From: Eutreptiella sp. 'Long Island Sound 2002'
Lineage: Eukaryota > Euglenozoa > Euglenophyceae > Eutreptiales > Eutreptiaceae
DNA length: 64,000 nucleotides
Assembly (NCBI GenBank): GCA_964036045.1
Contig: OZ038382.1
Span: forward strand, 74,014,687 to 74,078,686
Direction of reading: 5' to 3'
Below the pieces are notes generated by a model. That model ran no database searches and was not told the DNA's origin. It saw only the letters and a list, made by a program, of their open reading frames with translations. Of this stretch, positions 1-12,684 are shown one piece after another; the stretch's first letter is position 1; the number at the start of each line of letters is the position of its first letter. The position numbers were made by a program, and so were the translations under genes.

Positions 1-1600
1 GCAATGAAGGAGTTCCATTGCCCACTGCCCCCGGGCAGTGCGGTAGCGTATTGCAGGGGATCTAGCTGCCTTCAGGCAGTGAGGCAGTGTATTGGAGGAG
101 ATCCAGTGCCCACTGCCCCCCGGGCAGTGGGGCAGTGTATTGCAGGAGTTCCACTGCCCACTGCCCACCAGGCAGTGAGGCAGTGCGTTACAGGAGTTCC
201 ACTCCCCACTGCCCCTGGGCAGTGAGGCAGTGCATTGCAGGAGTTCCACTGCCCACTGCCCATCAGACAGTGAGGTAGTGCGTACCAACAGTTCCGCTGC
301 CCACTGCCCCCAGGCAGTAAGGCAGTGCATTGCAGGAGTCCCACTGCCCACTTCCCCCGGCCAGTGAAGATTGTGTTGCAGGGTTTTCACCGCCCACCGC
401 CTGACAGTTAGTGAGGCGTTGCCCACTGCCTGCAGGCAGTGAGGCAGTGTATTGCAGGAGTTCCACTGCCTGCTACCCCCAGGCAACGCGGCAGTGCAAT
501 GAAGGGGTTCCACTGCCCACTACGCCCAGGCGGTGCGGCAATGTATTGCAGGATTTCCACGGCCCACATCCCCCAGGCGGTGAGGCGGTGTATTGCAGGA
601 GTTCCACTGCCCACCGCACCCAGGCGGTGAGGCGGTGTATTGCACGAGTTCCACGGCCCACTGCCACCAGGCAGTGAGGCCGTGCGATGTAGGAATTCCA
701 CCGCCCGCTGCCCCGAAGCGGTGAGGCAATGCCTTGCACGAGTTCCATTACCCACTGCCCCCAGGCAGTGCGGCAGTGTATTGCAGGAGTTCCACTGCCC
801 GCTGTCCCCGGGCAGTGAGGGAGTGCGATGCAGGAGTTCCACTGCCCAGTGCCCCCAGGCAGTGCGGTGGTGTATTGCATGGGATCCACTGCCCACTGCC
901 CCCATGCAGTGCGGCAGTGTATTGCAGGAATTCCACTGCCCGCTGTCCCCGGGCAGTGAGGCAGTGCGATGCAGGAGTTCCTCTGCCCACTGCCCCCAAC
1001 AGGGCGGCAATGTATTGCAGGAGATCCACTGCCCACTGCCCCCTGGCAGCGAGGCCGTGCATTGCAGGGGTCACACCGCCCACTGCCCCCCGGGCAGTGG
1101 GGCGGTGTATTGCAGGAGTTCTACTGCCCACTGCCCCCAGGCAGTAAGGCGGTCTATTGCAGGAGTTCCGCTGCCCACTGCCCCCAAGCAGTGGGGCAGT
1201 GCATTGCAGGAGTTCCACTGCCCACTGCCCCCAGGCAGTGCGGCAGTGCATTGCAGGAGTTCTACTACCCACTGCCCCCCGGCAGTGAGGCGGCGTATTG
1301 CAGGAGTTCCACTCCCCGCTGCCCCTAGGCAGCGCGGCAGTGCATTGCACGAGTTGCACTGCCCACTGCCCCCAGGCAGTGAGGCAGTGTATTGCAGAAG
1401 ATCCAGTGCCCGCTGCCCCCAGGCAGTGAGGCAATGTGTTGAAGGGTTTTCACCGCCCACTGCCCCCCAGGTAGTGAGGCGGTGCGTTGCAGGAGTTCCA
1501 CTGCCAGCTGCCCTCAGGCAGTGAGGCAGTGCATTGCAGGAGATCCATTACCCTCTGCCCCCAGGCAGTGAGGCAGCGTGTTGAAGGGGTTTTCACCGCC

Positions 1601-2728
1601 CACTGCCCCTCAGGTAGTGAGGCAGTGCGTTGCAGGAGTTCCACTGCCAGCTGCCCCCAGGCAGTGAGGCAGTGTGTTGCACGAGTAGTACTACCCACTG
1701 CCCTCAGGCAGTGCGGCAGTGCATTGCAGCAGTTCCACTGCCCACTGCCCCAGGCGGTGAGGCGGTGTATTGCACGAGTTCCACTGCCCATTGCCACCAG
1801 GCAGTGAGGCGGTGCGTTGCAGGAGTTCCACTGCCCGGTGTCCCCGGGCAGCCAGGCAGTGCGAACCACGAGTTCCACTGCCCACTGCCCCCAGGAAGTG
1901 CGGCAGTGTATTGCAGGGGATCCACTGCCCACTGCCCCCAGGCCGTTAGGCAGTGTGTTGAAGGGGTTTCACCGCCCACTGCCCCTCAGGTAGTGAGGCA
2001 GTGCGTTGCAGGAGTTCCACTGCCAGCTGCCCCCAGGCAGTGAGGCAGTGTGTTGCACGAGTAGTACTACCCACTGCCCTCAGGCAGTGCGGCAGTGCAT
2101 TGCAGCAGTTCCACTGCCCACTGCCCCAGGCGGTGAGGCGGTGTATTGCACGAGTTCCACTGCCCATTGCCACCAGGCAGTGAGGCGGTGCGTTGCAGGA
2201 GTTCCACTGCCCGGTGTCCCCGGGCAGCCAGGCAGTGCGAACCACGAGTTCCACTGCCCACTGCCCCCAGGAAGTGCGGCAGTGTATTGCAGGGGATCCA
2301 CTGCCCACTGCCCCCAGGCCGTTAGGCAGTGTGTTGAAGGGGTTTCACCGCCCACTGCCCCTCAGGTAGGGAGGCAGTGCGTTGCAGGAGTTCCACTGCC
2401 AGCTGCCCCCAGGCAGTGAGGCAGTGTGTTGCACGAGTAGTACTACCCACTGCCCTCAGGCAGTGCGGCAGTGCATTGCAGCAGTTCCACTGCCCACTGC
2501 CCCAGGCGGTGAGGCGGTGTATTGCACGAGTTCCACTGCCCATTGCCACCAGGCAGTGAGGCGGTGCGTTGCAGGAGTTCCACTGCCCGGTGTCCCCGGG
2601 CAGCCAGGCAGTGCGAACCACGAGTTCCACTGCCCACTGCCCCCAGGAAGTGCGGCAGTGTATTGCAGGGGATCCACTGCCCACTGCCCCCAGGCCGTTA
2701 GGCAGTGTGTTGAAGGGTTTTCACCGCC
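1601..2728. repeat. Higher-order repeat, 376 bp x 3
   Basis: Three nearly identical successive blocks of 376 bp (eight 47-bp units), recognisable by the shared variant GTTGCACGAGTAGTACTACC at about 1677, 2053 and 2429. The blocks differ by only a few bases, so this is a recent amplification inside the older satellite. Confidence 0.85.
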
Positions 2729-4198
2729 CACTGCCCCTCAGGTACTGAGGCGGTGCGTTGCAGGAGTTCCACTACCAGCTGCCCTCAGGCAGTGCGGCAG
2801 TGTATTGAAGGGGATCCACTGCCCACTGCCCCCAGGCCGTGAGGCAGTGTGTTGAAGGGTTTTCACCGCCCACTGCCCCTCAGGTAGTGAGGCGGTGCGT
2901 TGCAGGAGTGCCACTGCCAGGTGCCCCCAAGCAGTGCGGCAGTGCATTGCACGAATTCTACCGCCCACTGTCCCCCGGCAGTGAGGCAGTGTATTGGAGG
3001 AGTTCCGCTGCCCACTGCCCCCCAGGTAGTGCGGCAGTGTATTGCAGGAGTTGCACTGCCCACGGCCCCTAGGCGATGCGGCAGTGCATTGCAGGAGTTC
3101 CGCTGACCACTGCCCCCAGGCAGTGCGGCAGTGTATTGTAGGAGATCCGCTGCCCACTGCCCCTAGGCAGTGCGGCAGCGTATTGCAAGAGTTGCACTGC
3201 CCACTGCCCCCAGGCGGTGCGGCAGTGCATTGCAGGAGGTCCACGGCCCCTTGCCCTCAGGTAGTGGGGCGGTGCATTGCACGAGTTCTACTGCCCACTA
3301 CCCCTAGGCAGTGGGGCAGTGTGTTGCAGGAGTCCCAATGCTCACCGCCCCCAGGCAGTGGGGCGGTGTATAGCAAGAGTTCCGCTGCCCACTTCCCCCA
3401 AGCAGTGAGACGGTGTATTGTAGGAGATCCACTGCCCACTGCCCCTAGGCACTGAGGCCGTGCGTTGCAGGAGTTCCACCGCCCACTGCCCCCAGGCAGT
3501 GAGGCGGTGCGTTGCAGGAGTTCCACTGCCCACTGCCCCCAAGTAAAGAGGCGGTGCGTTGCACGATTTCCATTGCCCACTGCCCCCAGGCACCGAGGCA
3601 GTGTATTGCACGAGATCCGTTGCGCACTGCCCCTAGGCAGTGGAGCAGTGTATAGCAAGACTTCCACTGCCCAGTGCCCCCAGGCAGTGAGGCGGTGCAT
3701 GGCAGGGGTCCCACTGCCCAATGCCCCCATGCAGAGAGGCGGTGCGTTGCTGGAGTTCCACTGCTCGCTGCCCCCAGGCAGCGAGGCAGTGTGTTGCAGG
3801 GATCCCACTGCCCCCTGCCCCCAGGCAGCGAGCCGGTGCGTTGCAGGAGTTCCACTGCCCACTGCCCCCAGGCATTGAGGCAGCGAATTGCAGGGTTTCC
3901 ACCGCCCATTGTCCCCAGGCAGTGAGGCAGTGTGTTGAAGGGGTTTCACCGCCCACTATCCCCAGGGAGTGAGGCGATGTATTGCAGGAGTAGTACTGCC
4001 CACTACCCCCAGGCAGTGGGGTAGTGCATTGCAGGGTTTCCAATGCCCGCTGCCTCCAGGCAGTGAGGCAGTGCGTTGTAGGGGGTCAATTACCCACTGC
4101 CCCTAGGCAGTGCGGCAGTGTATTCCAGGAGTTCCACTGCCCACTGCCCCCGGGCACTGAGGCAATGCGATGCAAGAGTTCCACTGCCCACTGCCCCA

Positions 4199-7100
4199 AG
4201 GCAGTGAGGCCGTGCATTGCAGGGGTCACACTGCCCACTACCCCCCGGGCAGTGGGGCAGTGTATTGCAAGAGTTCCGCTGCCCACTGCCCCCAAACAGT
4301 GAGGCGGTGCGATGCACGCGTTCCACTGCCCACGGCCCCCAGGCAGTAAGGCAGTGCATTGCAGAAGTCCCACTCCCCACGGCCCTGAGGCACGAAGGCG
4401 GTCTATTGCAGGAGTGCCGCTGCCCACTGCCCACAAGCAGTGGGGCAGTGCGTTGCAGGAGTTCCACTTCCCACTGCCCCCCAGCTAGTGAATCAGTGCG
4501 TTACAGGAGTTCCACTGCCCACTGCCCCCGGGCAGTACGGCAGTGTAGTGCAGGAGTTCTACTGCCCACTACCCTCACGCATTGAGGCAGTGTAGTGCAG
4601 GAGTTCTACTGCCCACTACCCTCAGGCAGTGAGGCATTGTAGTGCAGGAGTTCCACTGCCCGTGGCCCCTAGGCAGTGGGGCGGTGTATTGCAGGAGTTG
4701 CAGTGCCCACTGCCCCCAAGCAGTAAGGCAGCGTATTGCAGGAGATCCACTGCCCGCTGCCCCCAGGCAGTGAGGCAGTGTGTCAAAGGGTTTTCACCGC
4801 TCAGTGCCCCCCAAGGCAGAGAGGCGGTGCGTTGCAGGAGTTCCACTGCCCAACGCCCCCAGGCAGAGGGGCAGTGTATTGCACGAGTTACGCTGCCCAC
4901 TGCCCCTCAGACAGTAAGGCAGTGCGTAGCAAGACTTGCGCCGCCCACTGCCCCCAGGCAGTGAGGCGGTGCGATGCAAGAGTTTCACCGCCCACTGCCC
5001 CCGGGCAGTAAGGCAATGCATTGTAGCAGTCCCACTTCCCACTGCCCCGAGGCACGAAGGCGGTGTATTGCAAGAGCTCCGCTACCCACTGCCCCCAAGC
5101 AGTCGGGCGGTGCGTTACAGGAGTTCCACCGCCCACTGCCCCCCGGGCAGTGAGGCCATGCATTGCAGGAGTCCCAATGCCCACCGCCCCCAGGCAGTGC
5201 GGCAGTGCATTGCAGGAGTTCTACTGCCCGTCGCCCCGAGGCAGTGAGGCAGTGTACTGCAGGAGTTCCACTGCCCACTGCCCCTAGGCAGTGAGGCAGT
5301 GTATTGCAGGAGTTTCACTGCCCACTGCCCCTCAGGCAGTAAGGCAGTGTATTGCAGGAGATCCACTGCCCGCTGCCACCAGGCAGAGAGGCAGTGTGTT
5401 GAAGGGTTTTCACCGCCCACTGCCCCCCAGGTAGTGAGGCGGTGCGTTGCAGGAGTTCCACCGCCAGCTGCCCCTAGGCAGTGAGGCAGTGTATTGCATG
5501 AGTACCACTGCCCACTGCCCCCAGGCAGTGCGGCAGTGCATTGCAGGAGTTCTACCGCCCACTGTCCCCATGTAGTGAGGCAGTGTGTTGCAAGAGTTCC
5601 ACTGCCCGCTGCCCCCAGGCAGTGCGGCAGTGCAATGAAGGAGTTCCACTGCCCACTGCCCCCAGGCAGTGCGGCAGTGTATTGCAGAGGTTCTACTGCC
5701 CACTGCCTCCAGGCAGTGAGGCGGTGCGTTGCAGGAGTTCCGCTGCCCACTGCCCCCCAGGCAGTGCGGCGGTGTGTTGCAAGAGTTGCAGGCCCACGGC
5801 CTCTAGGCGGTGCGGCAGTCCGTTGCAGCATTTCCACTGCCCGCTGCCCCCAGGCAGTGAGGCAGTGTATTGGAGGAGATCCGCTGCCCACTGCCCCCCA
5901 GGCAGTGCGGCAGTGTATTGCAGGAGTTGCACGGCCCATCTCCCCCCGGGCAGTAGGGCAGTGCGTTGCAGGAGTCCCAATGCCCACCGCCCCCAGGGGT
6001 GAGGTAGTGCATTGCAAGAGTTCCACTGACCACTGCCCCCAGGCATTAAGGCAGTGCATTGCAGGAATCCCACTGCCCACTGCCCTGAGGCAGGAAGGCG
6101 GTGTATTGCAGGACTTGCACTGCCCACTGCCCCCAGGCAGTGCGGCAGTGTATTGCAGGAGATCCACTGCCCGCTGCCACCAGGCAGAGAGGCAGTGTGT
6201 TGAAGGGTTTTCACCGCCCACTGCCCCCCAGGTAGTGAGGCGGTGCGTTGCAGGAGTTCCACTGCCAGCTACCCCCGGGTAGTGGGGCAGTGCGTTGCAG
6301 GAGTACCACTGCCCACTGCCCCCAGGCAGTGCGGCAGTGCATTGCAGGAGTTCTACCGCCCACTGTCCCCAGGTAGTGAGGCAGTGTATTGAAGGAGTTC
6401 CACTGCCCACTGCCCCCACGCAGTGCAGCAGTGTATTGCAGAAGTTCCGGGGCCCACTGCCTCCAGGCAGTGAGACGGTGCGTTGCAGGAGTTCCGCTGC
6501 CCAGTGCCCCCCAGGCAGTGCGGCGGTGTATTGGAGGGGTTGCACGACCCACAGCCTCTAGGCGGTGCGGCAGTGCGTTGCAGGAGTTCCACTGCCCACT
6601 GCGCCCAGGCAGTGAGGCCGTGCATTGCAGGGGTCACACTGCCCACTACCCCCCGGGCAGTGGGGCAGTGTATTGCAAGAGTTCCGCTGCCCACTGCCCC
6701 CAAACAGTGAGGCGGTGCGATGCACGCGTTCCACTGCCCACGGCCCCCAGGCAGTAAGGCAGTGCATTGCAGAAGTCCCACTCTCCACGGCCCTGAGGCA
6801 CGAAGGCGGTCTATTGCAGGAGTGCCGCTGCCCACTGCCCACAAGCAGTGGGGCAGTGCGTTGCAGGAGTTCCACTTCCCACTGCCCCCCAGCTAGTGAA
6901 TCAGTGCGTTACAGGAGTTCCACTGCCCACTGCCCCCGGGCAGTACGGCAGTGTAGTGCAGGAGTTCTACTGCCCACTACCCTCAGGCATTGAGGCAGTG
7001 TAGTGCAGGAGTTCTACTGCCCACTACCCTCAGGCAGTGAGGCATTGTAGTGCAGGAGTTCCACTGCCCGTGGCCCCTAGGCAGTGGGGCGGTGTATTGC

Positions 7101-9251
7101 AGGAGTTGCAGTGCCCACTGCCCCCAAGCAGTAAGGCAGCGTATTGCAGGAGATCCACTGCCCGCTGCCCCCAGGCAGTGAGGCAGTGTGTCAAAGGGTT
7201 TTCACCGCTCAGTGCCCCCCAAGGCAGAGAGGCGGTGCGTTGCAGGAGTTCCACTGCCCACTGCCCCCAGGCAGAGGGGCAGTGTATTGCACGAGTTACG
7301 CTGCCCACTGCCCCTCAGACAGTAAGGCAGTGCGTAGCAAGACTTGCGCCGCCCACTGCCCCCAGGCAGTGAGGCGGTGCGATGCAAGAGTTTCACCGCC
7401 CACTGCCCCCGGGCAGTAAGGCAATGCATTGTAGCAGTCCCACTTCCCACTGCCCCGAGGCACGAAGACGGTGTATTGCAAGAGCTCCGCTACCCACTGC
7501 CCCCAAGCAGTCGGGCGGTGCGTTACAGGAGTTCCACCGCCCACTGCCCCCCGGGAAAGTGAGGCCATGCATTGCAGGAGTCCCAATGCCCACCGCCCCC
7601 AGGCAGTGCGGCAGTGCATTGCAGGAGTTCTACTGCCCGTCGCCCCGAGGCAGTGAGGCAGTGTACTGCAGGAGTTCCACTGCCCACTGCCCCTAGGCAG
7701 TGAGGCAGTGTATTGCAGGAGTTGCACTGCCCACTGCCCCTCAGGCAGTAAGGCAGTGTATTGCAGGAGATCCACTGCCCGCTGCCACCAGGCAGAGAGG
7801 CAGTGTGTTGAAGGGTTTTCACCGCCCACTGCCCCCCAGGTAGTGAGGCGGTGCGTTGCAGGAGTTCCACCGCCAGCTGCCCCCAGGCAGTGAGGCAGTG
7901 TATTGCATGAGTACCACTGCCCACTGCCCCCAGGCAGTGCGGCAGTGCATTGCAGGAGTTCTACCGCCCACTGTCCCCATGTAGTGAGGCAGTGTGTGCC
8001 AAGAGTTCCACTGCCCGCTGCCCCCAGGCAGTGCGGCAGTGCAATGAAGGAGTTCCACTGCCCACTGCCCCCAGGCAGTGCGGCAGTGTATTGCAGAGGT
8101 TCTACTGCCCACTGCCTCCAGGCAGTGAGGCGGTGCGTTGCAGGAGTTCCGCTGCCCACTGCCCCCCAGGCAGTGCGGCGGTGTGTTGCAAGAGTTGCAG
8201 GCCCACGGCCTCTAGGCGGTGCGGCAGTCCGTTGCAGCATTTCCACTGCCCGCTGCCCCCAGGCAGTGAGGCAGTGTATTGGAGGAGATCCGCTGCCCAC
8301 TGCCCCCCAGGCAGTGCGGCAGTGTATTGCAGGAGTTGCACGGCCCATCTCCCCCCGGGCAGTAGGGCAGTGCGTTGCAGGAGTCCCAATGCCCACCGCC
8401 CCCAGGGGGTGAGGTAGTGCATTGCAAGAGTTCCACTGACCACTGCCCCCAGGCATTAAGGCAGTGCATTGCAGGAATCCCACTGCCCACTGCCCTGAGG
8501 CAGGAAGGCGGTGTATTGCAGGACTTGCACTGCCCACTGCCCCCAGGCAGTGCGGCAGTGTATTGCAGGAGATCCACGGCCCGCTGCCACCAGGCAGAGA
8601 GGCAGTGTGTTGAAGGGTTTTCACCGCCCACTGCCCCCCAGGTAGTGAGGCGGTGCGTTGCAGGAGTTCCACTGCCAGCTGCCCCCGGGTAGTGAGGCAG
8701 TGCATTGCAGGAGTACCACTGCCCACTGCCCCCAGGCAGTGAGGCACTGTATTGTAGGAGTTCCACTGCCCACTGCCCCCAGGCAGTGCGGCAGTGTATT
8801 GCAGGAGATCCACTGCCCGCTGCCACCAGGCAGAGAGGCAGTGTGTTGAAGGGTTTTCACCGCCCACTGCCCCCCAGGTAGTGAGGCGGTGCGTTGCAGG
8901 AGTTCCACTGCCAGCTGCCCCCGGGTAGTGGGGCAGTGCGTTGCAGGAGTACCACTGCCCACTGCCCCCAGGCAGTGCGGCAGTGCATTGCAGGAGTTCT
9001 ACCGCCCACTGTCCCCAGGTAGTGAGGCAGTGTATTGAAGGAGTTTCACTGCCCACTGCCCCCACGCAGTGCAGCAGTGTATTGCAGAAGTTCCGGGGCC
9101 CACTGCCTCCAGGCAGTTAGACGGTGCGTTGCAGGAGTTCCGCTGCCCAGTGCCCCCCAGGCAGTGCGGCGGTGTATTGGAGGGGTTGCACGACCCATAG
9201 CCTCTAGGCGGTGCGGCAGTGCGTTGCAGGAGTTCCACTGCCCACTGCGCC
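4199..9251. repeat. Tandem segmental duplication of ~2.41 kb within the satellite
   Basis: The stretch from about 4199 to 6606 is repeated from 6607 onward with an offset of about 2408 bp and few differences; matching variants include the pairs near 4217/6625, 4622/7030 and 5299/7708. The second copy carries about five extra units near 8580-8930, a 235-bp local duplication, so it ends near 9251. This shows recent large-scale unequal exchange in the array. Confidence 0.8.
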
Positions 9252-10935
9252 CAGGTAGTGAGGCGGTGCGTTGCAGAAGTTCCACTGCCCACTGCCCCTA
9301 GGAAGTGAGGCAGTGTATTGCAGGAGATCCGCTGCCCACTGCCCCCCAGGCAGTGTGGCAGTGTATTGCAGGAGTTGCACGGCCTACTGCCCCCAGGCAA
9401 TGGGGCAGTGCGTTGCACGAGTCCCAATGCCCTCTGGTGAGGTAGTGCATTGCTGGAGTTCCGGTGCCCACTGCCCCCAGGCAGTGCGGCAGTGTATTGC
9501 AGGAGATACGCTACCCACTTCCCCCAGGCAGGGGGGCGGTGTACAAGAAGAATTCCACTACCCACTGCCCCCAGGCAGTGAGGCCGCGCGTTGCAGGAAT
9601 TCCACTGCCCCCTGCCCCCAGGCAGTGGGGCAGTGCGTTGCAGGAGTCCCACTGCCCACCGTCCCAAGGCAGTGAGGCTGCGCTTTGCAGGAGTTCAGCT
9701 GCCCACTACCCCGAGGCAGTGGGGCGGTGCGTTGCAGTGGTTCCACTGCCCACTGCCCCCAGGCACCGAGGGGGTGTATTGCAGAAGTTCCACTGCCCAC
9801 TGCCCCAAGGCAGTGAGGCAGTGTATTGCAGGAGATCCGCTGCCCAGTGCCCTTAGGCAGTGGAGTGGTGTATAGCAAGACTTCCACAGCCCACTGCCCC
9901 CAGGCAGTGAGGCGGTGTATGGCAGCGGTCCCACTGCCCACTGCCCGCAGGCGGGAAGGCTGTGCGTTGCAGAGGTTCCACTGCCCGCTGCCCCTAGGCA
10001 GTTAGGCCATGCATTGCAGAAGTTCCATGGCCCACTGCCCACAGGCACAGAGGCGGTGCGTTGCAAGGGTTCCACTGCCCACTGCCCCCAGGCAGTGAGG
10101 CAGTGCATTGCAGGATTTCCACTGCCCACTGCCCCAAGGCAGTGAGATAGTGTGTTGCAGGGATCCCAATGCCCGCTGCCCCCAGGTAGTGAGGCGGTGC
10201 ATTGCAAGAGTTCCACTGCCCATTGCACCCAGGTAGTCCGGCAGTGAGTTGCAGGATTTCGAGCGCCCACTGTCCCCAGGCAATCAGGCGGTGTGTTGAA
10301 GGGGTTTCACCGCCCACTACCCCCAGACAGTGAGGCAGTGCGTTTCAGGGGTCCCAGTGCCCACTGCTCCCTGGCAGTGACGCAGTGTGTTGCAGGCATC
10401 CAATCGCCCACCGCCCCCAGGCGGTGAGGCGGTGCGTTGCAGGAGTTCCGCTACCCACTGCCCCCAGGCAGTGAGGCGTTGCGTTGCAGGATTCCCACTG
10501 CCCACTACCCCCAGGCAGTGCGACAGTCTGTTGCAGGGATCCCACTGCCCACTGCCCCCCGGCAGCGAGGCAGCGCAATGCAAAGGTTGCGCTGCCCGCT
10601 GCCCCCAGGCAGAGGGGCAGTGCATAACACCAGGAGCGGAAGCTGCAGTGCCCACAGCCCCCGGGCAGAGAGGCGGTGTTGAGCAGGAGTTCCAATGCCC
10701 ACTGCCCCGGGGCGGTGAGGCAATGTGTTGCGGGAGTATGCAATACCCACTGCCTCTAGGCGGTGAGGCAGAGCAAGGCAGGAGATGCCCGGCCCACTGC
10801 CCCAAGGCAGTGAGGCAGTGTGTGGCAGGAGTTCCACTGCCCAATGCCCGCAGGCAATGCGGCAGTGCTAAGCAAGAGTTCCACTGCCCGCAGCCTCCAG
10901 GCGGCGAGGCAGTGCGTTACACTGCCCACTGCCCT

Positions 10936-11134
10936 CTGCGCACAACAACAGTGCAGCAGGGCACACACAGTGCAGTGTAGTGCACAGCACCAAGGAGTGC
11001 GGCACCACACAGAAAGCACTGATGGTGCAGCGCGGCACGCAGGGTGCAGGGGATCAATGAGACCTCGTGTGACTGCGCACATGCGTCGGCAGGGCAGTGT
11101 CGGCCAAGTGCGAGAGTGCGCTGGTCCGGCTATG
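10936..11134. other. Transition from satellite to LINE debris
   Basis: About 200 bp of GC-rich sequence with CAGTGCAG-type words but no regular unit. I see no gene here. It may be decayed satellite or more of the LINE 3' region. Confidence 0.4.
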
Positions 11135-11535
11135 GAACCACACACTTACACACAGCGCGCACACAACCGACACATCCCCGCCCGTTTACCTTTGCCCTTG
11201 GGTAGACATCCCGGCCATTGCCTTCTGGTAACAGCGCCTTCGGCACAACACAACACGACGCAACACAACACAACACAACACAACACACCACAACACAACA
11301 CAACACAACACAACACAACACAACACAACACATCACAACACAACACAACACAACACAACACAACACAACACAACACAACACAACACAACACAACCAACAC
11401 AACACAACACAACACAACACAACACAACACAACACAACACAACACAACACAACACAACAGAACACTACACAACACCACACAACACAACACAACACAACAC
11501 AACACAACACAACACAACACAACACAGCACAACAA
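11135..11535 (+). mobile_element. L1: 5'-truncated LINE copy (3' untranslated end plus tail)
   Basis: The segment from AACCACACACTTAC to the end of the simple-repeat tail matches the 3' end of the long LINE at 43,109-43,336. Shared landmarks are GGGTAGACATCCCGGCCATT and AACAGCGCCTTCGGCACAAC immediately before the tail. Only about 110 bp of non-tail element remains, the usual outcome of abortive reverse transcription of a non-LTR retrotransposon. It is followed without a gap by endonuclease coding sequence of a second copy (L2). Confidence 0.8.
11244..11535. repeat. (ACAAC)n LINE tail
   Basis: About 290 bp of the pentamer ACAAC with scattered single-base variants. It is the 3' tail of L1: the same pentamer follows the same 3' sequence at 43,216. 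The reverse strand gives open frames of Val-Leu-Cys-Cys repeats, which are not genes. Confidence 0.9.
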
Positions 11536-11544
11536 AACACATCG

Positions 11545-12068
11545 CGCCTACTCCTGCCGAGCTGAACCGGGCGCCGGAGGACCCCGGCCTCTCGCCCTCT
11601 CAGAATTGAGGGCACGCCGGAGGACGTCCATGCCGTCAGGTGTGTGTGGCTCACCGTCCGTGGCAGATACCTACCGCAACGCCTGCTGGCGCAGGCCTTG
11701 CACATGGCGGGGCGCCGCCCCACAATCCTCATCCTGGCCGAGGCCCAATCCAAGGCAGGCCCTGAGGATCCCCCTTTACCAGACTACACCCGGCACGTCG
11801 TGCTGCCCGCCCATGGAAAGACGGCGGCACGCCTCGACGTGTATGTCCGCACCGGGACTACCACCCGGGCCACCCTGCTCTGAGGCAAGGAAGACGCGAA
11901 AGCCCTCCTCATGGAGGTGCTGACCCCGTGGGGAAAGCACCACGTGCTAGTGGCCCATGCCCCCCAAATCAACATTGGCGTCGAGCCATATGTGCGATGG
12001 TGGGCGGGCATCTGCCTGGGGGTACGAACCTGGCATCCGAAGGTCTCGGCCTCCACCCGGGATAGGCA
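11545..12068 (+). pseudogene. L2 LINE: N-terminal half of an APE-type endonuclease
   Basis: In the frame of 11,641 the translation reads VWLTVRG, then a helix-like stretch, ILILAEAQ, RLDVYVRTG and VAHAPQ followed by YVRWWAG. These match in order the early blocks of the exonuclease-endonuclease-phosphatase fold of non-LTR retrotransposons: the N-terminal strand, the metal-binding Glu block (usually LQE) and the YAP block. One in-frame TGA follows ATLL at about 11,881. The copy begins directly after the L1 tail and is cut at about 12,068 by sequence starting GTTTCACTGTTG. The second half of the domain lies inverted at 14,343-14,822 and the linker resumes at 15,208. The L2 identification rests on motif order; the inverted continuation is inference. 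Confidence 0.7.
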
Positions 12069-12188
12069 GTTTCACTGTTGCAGAAAAATGACCACAAACC
12101 CCCAACAAATCTTTATATTTCCGAAAATACCAATTTTCAACCAACACCGTTTTGGGGATTCCTCTTGTGACACCCCAAAGTGCCCAGG

Positions 12189-12210
12189 GTTTCACTGTCA
12201 GCACTGAAAC
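12189..12210. repeat. D palindrome copy
   Basis: GTTTCACTGT ... CACTGAAAC, 22 bp, imperfect palindrome of the D family. Confidence 0.8.
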
Positions 12211-12358
12211 CCTAGGGTCAGGACTGTGCTTCACTATCCTCTGGGCTGTATGCAACCCCTTACGCCTGTCTAAATACCCCCCTTGGGATGGTGGTACTGG
12301 TTCATTTTGGGTGGGATGGATTATATGAGCACCTCAGTGTGCTTATTAGTGCAGGGTA

Positions 12359-12380
12359 GTTTCACCGTCAACAGTGAAAC
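12359..12380. repeat. D palindrome copy
   Basis: GTTTCACCGT, 2 nt, ACAGTGAAAC: 22-bp palindrome with one mismatch between the arms. Confidence 0.85.
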
Positions 12381-12454
12381 TTTGCCTGCCGGAGGATATG
12401 ACATAGTATCCACGACTGGAGCACATAGCTGCAGGAACTCCATGACGGGAAATA

Positions 12455-12476
12455 GTTTCACTGTTGACAGTGAAAC
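12455..12476. repeat. D palindrome copy (perfect arms)
   Basis: Arms GTTTCACTGT and ACAGTGAAAC separated by TG. This is the best copy of the family. Confidence 0.9.
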
Positions 12477-12542
12477 TAGTTGTGATACCGTGGTGTGTGT
12501 GTGTGTGTATGTACTGAGAAAACGGTAACAGGCATCAAGCCC

Positions 12543-12562
12543 TTTCACTGTTGACAGTGAAA
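12543..12562. repeat. D palindrome copy
   Basis: TTTCACTGTTGACAGTGAAA, the same core as the copy at 12,455 but with different flanks, so the core is conserved independently of context. Confidence 0.85.
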
Positions 12563-12684
12563 CTATTTCCCACATTGTAGGTCCAGGGGTGAACAGGGAA
12601 ACCGCGTAAAGTGAATTTTATTTTTTTTGGAAGAGGCCTGTAAAAAACGGAACCGGAAATATCGCCGGACCGTCGTCTGGTCCA

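Larger units (their letters stand above)
1..10935. repeat. Hairpin minisatellite, ~47-bp unit, about 230 copies
   Basis: The whole interval is a tandem array of a ~47-bp unit. Each unit holds CACTGCCCACTGCC, a short CCCCA-type loop and GGCAGTGAGGCAGTG, so every monomer is an imperfect inverted repeat able to fold into a ~14-bp stem. A spacer like CATTGCAGGAGTTC joins units. Units differ by point changes and small indels. Because 47 is not a multiple of 3, long open frames run through the array on both strands and repeat every 47 residues; these are by-products of composition and I do not call genes in them. The array runs off the left edge of the window and decays after about 10,935. Confidence 0.95.

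Noticed and set aside
640-9065. Open frames of 200-590 codons on both strands of the left satellite
   Set aside because: All consist of a 47-residue cycle dictated by the 47-bp unit; both strands and all frames are open and there is no start, splice or domain signal.
1-10935. CRISPR array
   Set aside because: Units are contiguous with no unique spacers; host is eukaryotic.
11146-11923. Val-Leu-Cys and Asn-Thr-Gln repeat proteins
   Set aside because: Translations of the (ACAAC)n LINE tail, also present at 43.2 kb.
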